A DNA stretch of 64,000 bases from NCBI GenBank assembly GCA_014058105.1, contig JACGCM010001948.1, positions 1 through 64,000 of the forward strand, written 5' to 3'. Of this stretch, positions 1 through 12,057 are shown piece by piece. This stretch comes from Kingdonia uniflora. Its lineage: Eukaryota > Streptophyta > Magnoliopsida > Ranunculales > Circaeasteraceae. Position 1 is the first letter of the stretch, and the number at the start of each line of letters is the position of its first letter. The notes under the pieces are model-generated. The model had not been told where the DNA came from. It ran no database searches and saw only the letters and a program-made list of their open reading frames with translations. The position numbers were made by a program, and so were the translations under genes.

Positions 1-849
1 TGTACATGTTTGTAGTTCATACGTTTGTGAGAGACAAATCCCATTACATTCTCGGTCTATATCAGGAGTTCCCCTACAAGTGATTGCTTTGACCCTGGTC
101 AGTCGGTTGAGTCTGAGTTAGAACGTCTGAAAGTGAGGAAGAAGGAGTGTTGATCAATTTTAAGGTTTCCCTGGAAGATTGGTATCCTATCCTCCTTGTC
201 GAATGCATTCAAAAAGTTTTTGTAAAGTCAGGGCTTCTCTAGGAGGTATATGGGGAAACCCGCATAGATAATGTGCTGGTAGGCAATTTAGGGGTTGTAC
301 TGTTGCAATAGGAAAGGAATATTTTTATTTTTTGGCAGATTTGGTAAAGAGAAAAAAGGATAGGGGTATAGAGGAATCGATCTCTTGGAGTATTTCAATG
401 GGGATGTTTGAACTGAACTGTCAGAGGGTTTTTATGTTACCGTCTCAGTTGGAGTACAGGTTGAATCTTTCCCTTAGCATCCTGGCGAAAGGATTATGAA
501 TCACATAGGGGCATGTCCCGTTCAGATGAACGGAAACATGTAGGAGGTAATAAGTGTCTGTAAAACTTTGAATATACGATGGGAAGGAGATGTGAGAAGG
601 AGAAGGATAACCTCGGAGGATGTATTACAGTATTATGGTGTAAAAACTATTCTACAAGTGGAGGGGCATATTTTTTGTGCGAGTGCAACTTGACCTCGCT
701 TCTTGATCTGAACTCGGTAGGTCGACCGTGAATGATAATGTGATATGGGTAAAGGGTGATTGCCTTCAGAGAGATGATGAAGAACCCATGGAACTTCTCT
801 TTAGAACTGTAAAACAAAGTCAATATAACCATGAAAAATATATGAGATT

Positions 850-3800
850 GATAGTTGAATTTGTATGACAACGAAATGCTCGCTGATGTTAACATTTTGT
901 ATGTTATGGGTCTTAAATCACAGATAAAGAGGAAAGAATCATTGTTGGATACAGTTACTCAAGAGAAGGCAGAGCTCAAGGCTGTACTGGAAGATCTTGG
1001 CACTAGTAGAAAAAAACGTGTTAACATTCGAGTTGAGAAAGTTCTAAAATCTCAGTCGACAAGGCTAATGACAAGTGTCGATGGCAGCAAGAAGAAGGAG
1101 ACTGATGGGGTAAGGAGAGCAAACATGCCTAAGTCCCCTGGTGCAGAATGCATAGGATTACCTGAGTCTATTACGTCGAGCAAACTAGCTTGAACGTTCC
1201 CCAAAAGGCAAATGCTGAAGCATCCTTCGGCTTCTGGGACCACGGGAAGTGGCGAGGCCGGGGAAAAAAGAAGAAGGATTGAACCTAAAATGTCGGGGGT
1301 GAAGGTCGTAGAAGATCAACCTGTGGTAGAAGATGATTGGAAAGAGGTAGAGGAAAAAGCCAGGTTGGCAGCTCTCCACAGGGAGGAAGAGATGAGCAGA
1401 ATAGTATGTTCATAAGCTCGAATACGTTTAGTGATAGATTTTGTATTATGATTCAAGCTATTGATAAGGTTGATTCTTTTTTGATTTTTTACAGGCTGCT
1501 CGACTGATGAAGGGATATGCCTCGGGGTTGAGGAGGATAGGGCCGAGCTGAAGTAGAAGAAGGTCGAGCTAAAAAGAAACGTAGCTCGATTGAAATCTGA
1601 TTTGAGCAAGGAAGGGAAGTGGCTAGAGGCTTTGAAGGCTTCCCAAGTAGTAGAGATCAATAAGCTTTAGGTGGAGGCGAGAGTGGATTTGGAGGAGGTG
1701 GTATATGAGTGTGACAGGCTCGGGTGTCACCTTATGTTCAAAGGGCATTCTGAAGATGAGGTGGACGCCATTAGGGCCGACACCTATGTGGAGGAGGATG
1801 AGGATGAAGAGACTGAAGATGGTACCACTGGCGTTCTGGAAGGGCTGGATGTTGTATCTCCCCAGATGGTGAGAGACAACCAAGGGGATGGCAATAAATG
1901 CCGAGAGTTGGAGAATGAGAAGGTAGGATAGTGTGATAGAACTGTGATTGTATGAATATTTGAGAATGTTTGTAAACTATGGACATATTTTGGATATAAT
2001 TTTGTAGGCTAAGTTACTTTTGTAAACCTTGCTATAAGAACTTAAGGACATACGCCTCAGAATAAAAGATATAAAGGTTGAGCTTGTTATAGAGAGAGAG
2101 ACCTCAACGTCCCTGTTGTCTTCGTAAGAAGAGCTATAAGTTAGAATAGAGCAAAAAATATTTGATTTGCACGCTTCATTAATATAGAGGTACAAAGTAA
2201 TAGATAGAGTGCAGAGACAGACCAAAAACTCGTTACCTGTATAGGTGCAAACGGTACTGGAATGGTGCGTATAAAAGATGTTAGTCTTTGGCAAACTAAA
2301 ATATAGAGAATGTCTACCTTAAACTTGGAAGTATATCTTATGGAGCATTCATCCGAGATTGTACTTCGACCTCAAGTCCAAAAGTAGCTTCACACAGGAG
2401 ATGTAAAAAAAAAATAGATATCTTGTTAAAAGTGAGTCATATATAGTGATTGAGTGTTCTGAATTGAACTTGATATAATATAACAGCTATGTGCTAGTCG
2501 AATTGGAGCCAGCTCGCTTACGCGATGATGAAACTCGTCAATGTAACCAAGAGTTTGTAGAGGAGTTTGATAGGATGAGAGAGGCGAATGAAGATAGAGA
2601 AGATCAACATGTTAAGGTGCAGTTTAAGTTTATTGAGGCAATATAGACTGCTGTCGACCTAACTCGGTAGATTAAGGAGATGGATGTCGAAATTGAGAAA
2701 GGGCAAAAGGAGCTTGAGGAGTTAAAAGAGTATGCAACAAAACTCAAAAGACAGAATGGTGTATTGGTGGTAAAGAGCAGGGAAGCTGACAGGGCTCGTT
2801 ACCGTATACATGCTCTAGAAAGATCGAAGGAAAGTTTAAATTGGTTGATGGCTGATTTGAGAAATGATCTGGCCAGGAAAACTCATGATCAAGAGCAAAT
2901 TCGATCAGATCTAGCGAATAGCAGGAGCGAGCTGGGGCGGTTGAAGAAGAAATTAGCTTATAAAGATAATAAGCTAAAGGGAGCTCAAGATGATTTGTCT
3001 GCGTCTGAAGTTGCAGCCGAACAATTGACTATAGCTTTCTCTACAAAAGATATGGAGTTTAGGATGGTACAACGTAAGTATAATGAGTTGAATGAGAGAG
3101 TGGCCCAATTAAAAATCGATCTGGCGCAGGCCAATTCGCGTGTTTGAAGCATAGAGGCTGGCGAGTGCTCGAAGAAGAATAAAAATGATGCCAGAGTTCC
3201 TCTTGTTCAAGGTGATGTCATTAGTCTGTCACCTCGAATAAGAGAGTTTGAGGGGGATGTTGCTCAAATTCAAGGGCATGTGTGTAAAGGAGTTGAGCAA
3301 TTACGGGAGTGTCAAATAATGCTGGATGCTGCTCTTATCAAAGAAAAAGGGTTAGAGCGTGTTATCAGAGGAAAGGAGATTGCGATAAAGGATAAAGAGG
3401 AATTGTTAAATAAAATTCCAGACGTAGAAGAACTGAAGAAGGAGATCGAGATACTTTGTACTCAGGAGGCTGATTTAGAGGCGATTAATCGAGCTGAGTC
3501 AGATAAAGCTAAAAAAAAATCTGTAAAGAACATTGCTTTTACAGATCTAATAGAAAGAGAACTGGCGAGTCAGAAAGCATGGTACAAGAGGTTATAAGAT
3601 CGCCTTCAGAGCACGAGGATGGTGTTTTCTTACTCAGTTGTAACTCAGGCCCAGCATTCAGAATTGCTAAAGTCGGCGATTGCTTATTTTGTAAAAGAGG
3701 TAAAAAGACTTAAGTTAGAGAGAGATTGTGCTTCGATCAACTCCTTAATACGTTAGTCCATATGCTCTTGTGTGACATAGTGACAGGTTGGTTAAGTTGC

Positions 3801-3922
3801 TTGACGAGGAGGTAGCGGATTATGAGTACTGGTACCTTCACTCAAACTATCTCGTACTAGAATTCGAGTCGGAGGTCTTTATTCTTCCTTTTGACGTACG
3901 GAACATCGGTGACGTCGGCTGA
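850..3922 (+). pseudogene. Antisense coiled-coil ORF of the Tat-type element (broken)
   Basis: Several open blocks (855-1193, 1671-1931, 2680-3147, 3280-3597) and a tail ending at a stop near 3922 encode Glu/Lys/Leu-rich, heptad-like sequence typical of long coiled coils. Example runs include ELEELKEYATKLKRQNG and RVAQLKIDLAQAN. Stops and frameshifts separate the blocks. The tail (EVADYEYWYLHSNYLVLEFE) is less charged. The strand is opposite to the adjoining LTR and gag start, as expected for the antisense ORF of Tat-lineage gypsy elements. I do not recognise an enzymatic domain. Sequence between 1 and 850 may be its more degraded N-terminal part, but I cannot prove this. Confidence 0.45.
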
Positions 3923-4440
3923 TCTCAAACTGAACCTCACCCCCCCCCCCCCCAAATGAATGGAAGGTTGGGGTTCATTTCGAATATTCCTGGAAATAGC
4001 TTTGCTGGTGGCTCCTTGAGGTCCCAATCTTTCCCGCACAGAAACCCGAGAGGCTTTCGGCACCTGATTACGGTCTCGTATTGAAGGAGCATGCTGAGTA
4101 TTCTACAAAGCTTGTAGGGCAGTCTTCATTGTTGATATTTCATCTTCATGTCATTTGAGAATTGTCAAATGAGCTTGTCGTTCGGCGCCGAGCTCCTTCT
4201 CACGGAGCTCTCTGTCATGAGTTAATTATTGTTCAAGCTCATTGCGTTTTTCTGTTTCAGTGTTAAGATTTGCCCGCAACTCTAAAAATTATTCTGGCTC
4301 AACTGAGGGATCGAGCTGGATTTCGATTGTTGGTCGTCTGGAAGTGACCATGTTTGAAATTTGTAGTAGAGTGACTGAATATCTTTGGATATCGTGGAAA
4401 AGATTTTCATTCCCACAAATGGTACCAAATGTAATGGTAT
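3857..4440 (-). pseudogene. Gag N-terminal remnant of Tat-type gypsy element
   Basis: Downstream of the primer binding site the minus strand reads a charged, coiled stretch (SRPTIEIQLDPSVEPE, then ELRANLNTETEKRNELEQ). It then reads SRVSVRERLGPQ followed by a short basic block. This resembles the poorly conserved N-terminal region of gag polyproteins in plant Tat elements. It contains stops (for example in the segment near 4140) and ends where opposite-strand coiled-coil sequence begins. The functional core of gag (capsid, zinc knuckle) is missing. Confidence 0.4.
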
Positions 4441-4471
4441 AATACTGTAAACTCAAAGTGGCCTGGAATTA

Positions 4472-4483
4472 GCTCTTATACCA
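4472..4483 (-). other. Degenerate tRNA-iMet primer binding site
   Basis: The minus strand reads TGGTATAAGAGC, one base off the common plant primer binding site TGGTATCAGAGC. It sits one base from the LTR edge at 4485. This fixes the orientation (minus) and the inner edge of the LTR. Confidence 0.65.
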
Positions 4484-4484
4484 A

Positions 4485-5045
4485 TGTACATGTAACAAAA
4501 TCTAATTGAAAACTAGAAATGACACAGGTGTTTAGCGTGGAAAACCTATGAATAGGTTAAAAAACCACGACCTCGGGTTGAGGATTTTTGCAATAGTGAC
4601 GTTTATTGCTTGAGGTTGATATCTTATTACAAGTGATCTCTAGACTTTGAAATGCTTGATCTTGCGAATAAGAAGTTTGAAGCTTTGGAGAATCTAGAAA
4701 ATATAGTCTTCCTGGTGATTTCTCCTATAATATTCTGGTCCTGTCACTTCTAGAACTTTTTCTTTATATAGGCATCTCTCGCAGTTCTTCATCGTGCTAG
4801 AACACGTTCTTCGAACAATGTGGTTAGTGGCGGTTGACTGAGTAACTGCTGAGTTTGAGAGAGACAAGTGGCTTTGACTTGTTCAGGTTTATAAATTTGA
4901 GGTCGACCCATGTTTCTTGTCAGTTCATGGAATATGTGGTAATGTTAACTGGTGAAGTCGTGTGGAGAATGCGTGAGTCTGACATGGAGGTAATTCGAAC
5001 TGGAGAAAGATCAATTTAGGCAAGATCGAGAGGTAGGCCCCTACA
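4485..5045 (-). repeat. 5' LTR of the Tat-type element (561 bp)
   Basis: On the minus strand the repeat starts TGTAGGGGCCTA (at 5045) and ends TTACATGTACA (at 4485), next to the primer binding site. A TATA box (TATATAAAG, minus) lies near 4770. The start resembles that of the second Tat-type LTR at 6859 (TGTAGTGGCTTA). Both LTRs also share a 3' region reading roughly GAGGTCGTGG then AGGTTTTCCACG. The right edge is inferred from this similarity; no second copy is in the window. Confidence 0.6.
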
Positions 5046-6858
5046 CATACGATGTTAACTTTGGATGGGGGAAGCCTAAAAAAGTTGAGATTAAGAATAG
5101 CTACGTAACTTTGAATGGACATAGTGATAATGCAGACAGAGATCTGGAGATTTCAGTTACTTCGAAGAAGTTTGAAATGGACGCTTTCGCTTTTATTTCC
5201 CACAATACAATAAATAGTATTCTCAATGCCACTTCTTCTATTCCCCTCCTATCCATATATTAAAAGTCTTTATCGAGATACGTCATGTTTTAGTGTAATC
5301 TATCAATGCACATAATTCTAAACTAAATAGACCATGTGTATTTTACAATAAGATTGATCTTGCTCAGATGAGCCAGTTTTTCAGAAGTTGGACACAAAAC
5401 TTCTTTTCTTAAGTCTCATATTCAGAGTAGACATTTCTCTATCAAAAGTATCAATTATTAACATCTATATTAAGGGTTACAAAATACAGCTAATAGCTTG
5501 ACATCCTAAATTAATGGCATAGTTTGACATTGCACATTTAAGTACTTATCGAAAAGTCTACGAATAATTCCATGGTCCCTTTCCACACCCATTCTTATAT
5601 GCATATTAGCCAGAGTGGAGACCCTAATTTACATTTGTTCACGTTAGTAGCATGTTGTCCAAACTCCCTTATACCTTACATAAAGGCATGTTGCATGCGA
5701 TAGCATCATTTGTACTAAAAAATACGTACAACATTTATAATCAAAGAAACATAACATTTTTGCCAAATTATCTAAAATCTTAAGACTCCAACAAGTAGAT
5801 ATTTAGCATTGTACTTGAGGACACTGCTCCATCTTCGTGACTCCTTGACTAGAAATAAAGGATAAAAGAAAACAAATTTGAGATGATAACAGTAGACAAA
5901 ACAGGATCGGATTAAACATATAGTCCATGGATATGCATATCTACAATTGTTTGGCTGATGCCAACAAATTTCACAACTCATTGGCATTTACTTTATGCAT
6001 CAAATGGTGTATAGAGAGAGAAATTACAGTTAAATTACCTCTCTTTTTGCAACCCAACAAATGCAAAAGTATAATAAATCAAAATATAAATAAATAACAT
6101 GAATTAGTCAATGTTCTTTAAGAAAATATTCTTGAGCAGTTATAATTGAAACTCATACACATTATGTTGTGATTTTCTTTACTTTCTTATGTTGTGATTT
6201 TTACCGTAAGAGGTAAATAGATTTTCCTGCTACAGTTTAAAGGCTACATTTTAGATCATTGTTCTTTAAGGAATGATTATTGTGGCATGTGCCTATAAAA
6301 GAACATTTAAAACTCATCTAGCAGTTATAGATATAAAAGTAGATTAGTATAACATCATAAAAACACTATCGAATAATCAAAATGTACATCATATCCATAA
6401 CCAAGAGGCAACTGTAGAATCTAAGGGGCATTTAAATTTAGCAGAAAGTCCACAAAACTACGCAATTAACAAATGTAAATATATAATCTTTTAGGCCTTC
6501 AACTAATATCAAAAATACATAAATGTCTTCTACCAAAACATGTATAGTATACTTGCAATACTCTATTTTAACTAACTTGATATATGATTGCCTATTTTCT
6601 TCCCCGCCTTGTCAATTAGTGGCTTTAACTATTTTTTATCCGCCTACATCTACATGAAATTAAACATAAAGGAGATGTAGTTATGCTTTCTATAGTTTTT
6701 TTTTTATGTTTTCTAGTTCTTACATTTCACCTCCTCCATTAATATATTGTTAGTAGTACCCACAAATGCATTATATATTTCTAAGAGTGATTTGTTTAGT
6801 ACTTCAATGTTGCTACTATATACCTGCTTCTCTGCCTTTGTTATAATCTGATATTTCC
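5046..6858. other. AT-rich stretch without a recognisable gene
   Basis: I see no coding exon, tRNA or clear transposon end here. The sequence is AT-rich with short stop-bounded frames only. It separates two Tat-type gypsy remnants and may be old intergenic DNA or undetectable transposon debris. Confidence 0.5.
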
Positions 6859-7190
6859 TGTAGTGGCTTATTCTGCATCTCGAACTAAAGCTTCATCTTC
6901 AACCATCATACGACTACTCGAACTTGACAACATACACGTGGCACATTTATGATACATTACAAAATAGCTACAGAGTCTTATTTAATATTTTTGACCTCTA
7001 CATCAGCAGTTCGAGTCAAGAAGCACTCCGTCATTAATGAAGTTGTTATAAGACAGAAAGATCAGGCTGTTGCACAATCAGTTCAAAGACTATCAAATAT
7101 ATATTGTAATATCCATCATTAAGAGTAATAATGGTTATCGAACGGTCATATTATAAGACCTATAAATAGGACCAGAGAATTCCAGTAGAA
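6859..7190 (+). repeat. Truncated 5' LTR of Tat/Retand element
   Basis: About 330 bases closely match 11479-11810, starting TGTAGTGGCTTA. Similarity ends about 25 bases after the TATA box, near the expected transcription start, where the sequence switches directly to gag-region sequence. U5 and the primer binding site are therefore deleted. Confidence 0.8.
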
Positions 7191-8500
7191 GGAAACACCG
7201 TACTAGCAGAATTGCGGGCCACTCTAAACCCTGAAACAGAAAGGCGAGCCGGTCTGGAACAGCAACTGGCAGGTATACAAGATGAGTTGAAGGTTCTACA
7301 GGGATAATAGATTGCAACCCAGAAGAACAAAGGTGTGCTGCCAGCTGGTTTATAAGTTTCCGTTCGAGACAGGCTCAAACCCTGCACCAACAGCCTAGGA
7401 AGTGAAATTCGATCTAATCATAATCAACCTGGGGTCGAGATTGTTCAGATACAGGAAACCCACCAAGAAGTTGATAGCGGTCTTGCTGGAGTAAGATAAG
7501 CAGAAGATCCACCCTGGGGAAGAGTTCGTATTCTAGCACGTAATCGATTAAGTGAAGGAAGTGGTGACTACAATCCTTGCGAAGGGCGCGTCCCATACCC
7601 AACCATCATAACTCATCAGTACATGACTCAGAAACATGTTGAAAAGCGTATCAAAGAATTATTAGAATATCATGCATAAACCACTAAAGGTATTCACAAC
7701 AGACTACAAAAAAGCCCGATTGCTCAGGAACTATTGGATGGTGAAGTTCCCACTGGTTTCTATGCCCCAAAAATCCAAAAATACAAGGGAAATGATCTCA
7801 TGGAGCACGTTCAAGAATTTTAGGACACTTTAGGCCAGTATTCCACATCCAACCATATTCTATGTTGTCTCTTTCCTACCAACTTATAAGGCAAGCCTTT
7901 GCCATGGTTCCACTCACTACAAGAAGGGTCAATTACAATGTTTAAACAGTTGCGGGAACTCTTCATCAAGAATTACTCGTACAACAGAAACAATGAGGAG
8001 AATCTGTATTCTCTATTCAGCCTTAAGCATGTGCTAGGAGAGAAGATCAAAACATTTATTAAGAAATTATTAGAGTTGGCCAGAAAGGTGGATCGACTTG
8101 ATTAGAAAATTACTATTTTGGCCTTCGCCAATGCATTACTCGTAGATAGAAGAGTGAAGGAGTGCCTAATTCTAAATAAACCTATAACCTTGGAGAACAT
8201 GATCAAATAGGTCAATAGATATATTGATCTTGAAAGGATGGAATTTGAAAGGCATAAAACTCAGAAATCAACCTTGACAACAAAAGATCAATCCACAGAG
8301 CAAGAGTTCAATCGTGTTGCTGATCACGAAGGAGACAGGAAGTAGACCAAATCTAATGATGACCGAACTTGGAGAGGGAGCAATATGCCCAAGCCCTATC
8401 TTCCCAAGATGACTGTTACAATAGCCAGCATATATCATATACTTAAAAAGGATAAATTCTTCCACAATGCCCAGTATCTCTAACCCATCAAAAACAAACC
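7190..8500 (+). pseudogene. Gag remnant, Tat/Retand gypsy
   Basis: The frame reads SPIAQELLDGEVPTGFYAPK followed by QKYKGNDLMEHVQEF and later PLPWFHSLQEGSITMFKQLR. This matches the plant Tat-type retrotransposon gag pattern (target-peptide, dimer helix, PWF core). Several in-frame stops interrupt it (for example near 7680, 7820 and 8105). In an intact element it would form the capsid. Here it is a fossil. Confidence 0.7.
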
Positions 8501-8605
8501 ATACTGCTTACACCATAAAGTCCAACATCATGACACAAAACATTGCTTTGCTTTGCAGCGATTGTTGGAGTATATTTTTGCGGATGGACAAATGAATGAG
8601 TACAT

Positions 8606-9324
8606 GTGGATGTTAAAAGTTACAAAAATGGGAGTTACAAGATTACTACTGAGATCGTACAGCTGGAAGGAGCGGCAAAGGAAAAATATTTGTACCGCAT
8701 CTCCCTCAGCCACTTAATCGAGACTCATACCATTAATAGGTCGACCAAATGTAAAGGTCGACGTCTCGGCCAATACTACGATTTGTCCATGGTCGATAAA
8801 GAAGCCCGGTTATTTCCCACATCTAGTTCCCAACGCACAGAGATCTCCTTCAAAGATTGCGACGTTCGCCATGTTAATTTTCCTCATCATAATGTACTCG
8901 TTATTATGCTAAAAAAGAGATATGTCGTACTACATACAATGATGGTAGATACAGGCAGTAGTATCGGGCTAATTTTCTAAAGCACGATTGATCAGATGGG
9001 ACTGGACGAGAAAGCTCAGCCTAGCGATATCGATATCAGTGGGTTCAAGAATAACGTGTAGGCAAGATCATACTTCCAATTACTGCTAGACTGGTAACAG
9101 TTGACGTAGTATTTTACGTTATAAATGCTAAATCCCAGTATTTGGGAATCATGGGACGCTGCTGGCTGTATAACATGCGAGCTATCCCATCGACCTATTA
9201 TTTGGTACTAAGATTTGATTTGAATGGTAGCATTTACGAGATCAAAGGCAGTCAGAAGCTAGCTCGACCTTGCAAAAATTTTGTTACCACCGTGACAGAA
9301 CCATTGATATCGCAGCTCGCATAG
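8606..9324 (+). pseudogene. Retroviral-type aspartic protease remnant
   Basis: The motif MMVDTGSSIGLIF (about 8941-8980) is the catalytic D-T-G-S of a gypsy aspartic protease. A stop follows, then SQYLGIMGRCWLYNMRAIPS (about 9130-9195) resembles the conserved C-terminal GRPWL-type motif of Tat proteases. The catalytic Asp-Thr-Gly is intact, but flanking stops and frameshifts make it non-functional. Confidence 0.7.
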
Positions 9325-9685
9325 CAATTACAGAAAACCACAAAGAACATTACAGAGAACTTTACAGAAAACTAGCTGCCAAGCACAGAAACTACAGAAT
9401 ACGTCGAGATTAATAGAGACAAATAGGGTACCTACATTGGCACTCTTTTCCCCATGACAGAGCGTAATGCTCTTATTTAATTTCTCAAAGACAACAGTGA
9501 TGTCTCCGCATGGACATTTCACAAAATGTCAGGCATTAATCCAAATTTGGCTTGCCACCGACTTAGTTTAAAAGATAAAGCTGAGACAATCAAACAAAAA
9601 TAGAAGACTTTAACACCAAGGCTCAGAGAAGAAGTCAATAAATAGATCGATAAACTCATTGAAGTTGGTTTATCCGAAATGCCAG

Positions 9686-10560
9686 CTACCCAGAATGGAT
9701 CTTGAACATAGTAAAAGTTTTAAAGAAAAATGACAAGATAAGAGTATGCGTGGATTTTATGGACCACAATAAACATACTCTGAAAGATAGTTTCCTACAT
9801 CCTATCATCGACCATCTGCCCGATTCCACTGCGGGGTACGAACTCTTATCCATGATGGACGCCGCATCAGGATACAATCAGATACCTTTGTTGCCCGAAG
9901 ATCAAGAAAAAATAGCTTTCATCACATAACATGAATTGTACTACTACAAAGTCACGCGCTTCGGCCTCAAGAACGCTGGAGCCTTTTACCAAAGACTAAT
10001 GACACAAATGCTCAAAGACCATCTAGGGAAAATAATGGAAGATTACATTGATGATATGTTGTGTAAGAGTCTCAAGAAGGAGAACCACCTCGCAAATTTA
10101 CACACGACCTTCGAAATTCTTCGGTCTTATAAAATGAGGCTAAATCCCGGCAAATGCCAGTCTGGACTCCAATCAGGCAAATTCTTGGGACATTTGATTA
10201 ACAAGCAGGGTATTGAGGCTGACCCAGATCATATTCGTGCATTGTTATCCAGGCCTTCTCCAAAGATGGATAAAGACGTACAAAAGTTATCTGGCGAGAT
10301 AGCAGCAATTAATTATTTTGTCTCTAAGTCCTCAGATTGGTGTCGATGGTTATTCGACTTACTGTGCAAAGGGATGAAGAATAATAAATCTAAAAAAGAT
10401 TCCGAGATCGAGTGGACTACAGAATGTGAAGTAACATTTCAAGAATTAAAACGTTATTTGGGAAAACCACTAATAATGAGTACACCCAAAGAAGGAGAAT
10501 AGCTCACGATATATCTCGTCATTACTGATAAATCACTGAGCTCAGTCCACATTCGACTTA
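9686..10560 (+). pseudogene. Reverse transcriptase remnant, Tat/Retand gypsy
   Basis: The + strand reads a typical reverse transcriptase: RVCVDFMDHNKHTLKDSF, SMMDAASGYNQIPL, FGLKNAGAFYQRLM and YIDDML (the Y-x-D-D catalytic box, about 10033-10050). It then reads KCQSGLQSGKFLGHLI. One stop near 9929 and others downstream interrupt the frame. The catalytic aspartates are still present. The lineage is supported by the short YIDDM box and the RNase H arrangement that follows. Confidence 0.85.
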
Positions 10561-10899
10561 ATGAAAACCTGTCTACTTCATCAGCAACACTTTCACCTAG
10601 CAGAAACACGGTCCATTAAGATTGATAAACTGCTTTTAGCTCTCGTCTATACATCGCATAAGTTAAAATAATATTTCCAAGCTTACTCAGTTCGAGTAAT
10701 GAAAAATTATCCCTTACAGAAAATATTGTCCAAACGAGAGAAATCCAAATGAGTCTAGTAATGGTCGTTTACTCTTGGTGAGCACGATATATGCTTCGAA
10801 CCATGACATTCCGAAAAAGGGCAAGCAGTAGCAGATTTCCTTGCAGACTTTCCAGTATATGACCCTGACTGGGAAGAGGATAGTACCGACATAAATGAA

Positions 10900-11412
10900 G
10901 AATAGTTCGAGGAAAAATCAGATTGGATATTCAAGAAAGGTTGGCGCCTTCTGACTTATGGTTCTTCCAGACCAGCTGGGTCAGGCATCAGGATCATTTT
11001 TATCACACCTTCCAATGACATAATTGAGAAATCAATCTGACTCAACTTCGAAGGCACAAACAATGAGACCAAATATAAAGCACTAATTCACGGTCTAGAT
11101 ATGGCCCTAGAGATTGGTGTGCCCGAGTTATCTACGTGCACAAACTATTTACTCATAGTGAACTACTATACATACAAGTATCAGAAAAATAGAAAAATGA
11201 TTAATTAGGCTGTAGCAGTAGTCGACAGAATGGGCAAACTCAAAAAGGCTGCCATCGAACATTTACCTAGCAAAGAAAATAGACATTCTAATTTTCTTAC
11301 CTATTTTACGGGAGTCCTTAGAACAGAAGCTCGTTATTTGAAGATCGAAGTAGTATCCACCCCTAGCATTAATATCATCAGCCTAAATTTTGTTAATACT
11401 GGAGGCGGTTAA
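10900..11412 (+). pseudogene. Additional RNase H domain (archaeal-type aRNH) remnant
   Basis: The frame reads LLTYGSSRPAGSGIRIIF followed by EGTNNETKYKALIHGLDMAL. This is the G-S-S...E-A-E-Y-x-A-L pattern of the second RNase H domain found in Tat-lineage gypsy elements. The first catalytic Asp (normally D-G-S) is not seen (YGSS). A stop lies between the two halves. No zinc-binding or D-D-E integrase follows, although in intact elements it would. Confidence 0.65.
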
Positions 11413-11478
11413 GAGGACAAAGATGATTAGAGACGATATTTCCTCACATACTCGTGTTCTTGGCTAAGAGGTGGCAGT

Positions 11479-12052
11479 TGTAGTGGCTTATTTCGTATCT
11501 CGAACTAAAGCTTCATCTTCGACGATCATATAACTACTCGACCTCGTCAACATACACGTGGCACATTTATGACACATTACGAAATATCTACAGAGTTATA
11601 TTCATTATTTTTGACCTCTACATCAATAGTTCGAGTCAACAACCACTCTGTCATTAATAAAGCCATTACAAGACAGAAAAATTAGACCGTTACACAATCA
11701 GTTGAAAGACTATCAAATATATATTGTAACGTCAATCATTAAGAATAATAATGGTCGTCGAACGGTCATATTATAAGACCTATAAATAAGATCAGAGAAT
11801 TCCAGATGAAGGACGGATGAATCCTCACTAAAATACTCTGCAAATAACTATTCAAAACATCCTTTATAATAGTTAGCAATCTACAAAAAAATCTCTCTCT
11901 CTTTCTAAATCCTCAAGAGAGGTCGTGGCTTTTAACATATTCAAAGGTTTCCTACGCAAAAACTTTGTGTTAGTTGTTACTCATTGTTCACTAGAGTTCT
12001 GATTATCTTTGGTGTAAAGGCTAAATTCGGATCATGAAATTAGGCTATTATA
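11479..12052 (+). repeat. 3' LTR of Tat/Retand element
   Basis: Starts TGTAGTGGCTTA after a purine-rich tract (AAGAGGTGGCAG). It matches the 5' LTR up to about 11810 and then extends through the region missing from the 5' copy. TATA box TATAAATAAG lies near 11781. Its 3' edge is placed by the ATATTTCC repeat at 12050-12057. The terminal TATA may be a decayed TACA. Confidence 0.7.
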
Positions 12053-12057
12053 TTTCC

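Larger units (their letters stand above)
1..5045 (-). mobile_element. Decayed Tat-lineage Ty3/gypsy retrotransposon, left end outside window
   Basis: On the minus strand the order is a 5' LTR (5045 to 4485), a primer binding site, and the start of a gag-like reading frame (about 4440 to 3857). Then, on the opposite strand, comes a long coiled-coil reading frame (about 850-3922). Tat-lineage elements (Retand, Grande) are known to carry an extra antisense ORF between pol and the 3' LTR. The arrangement fits such an element with nearly all of gag-pol deleted. The 3' LTR would lie left of position 1. The join between gag and antisense ORF near 3860-3920 is inferred to be the deletion junction. 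All frames are broken. Confidence 0.6.
6859..12052 (+). mobile_element. Tat/Retand-type Ty3/gypsy element lacking integrase
   Basis: Two related LTRs (6859-about 7190 and 11479-12052) flank gag, protease, reverse transcriptase, RNase H and an additional RNase H in that order, all broken by stops. No integrase is present between the last RNase H (to 11412) and the 3' LTR. The 5' LTR stops about 25 bases past its TATA box (TATAAATAGG, 7161-7170) and joins gag directly, so the rest of the LTR and the primer site are gone. An 8-bp repeat ATATTTCC occurs at 6851-6858 and 12050-12057. Its last five bases fit a TSD, although the 3' LTR would then end in TATA, not CA. Confidence 0.8.

Noticed and set aside
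3938..3953. A 16-base C run as a functional element
   Set aside because: It lies at a decayed junction in transposon debris. Simple slippage is the easier explanation.
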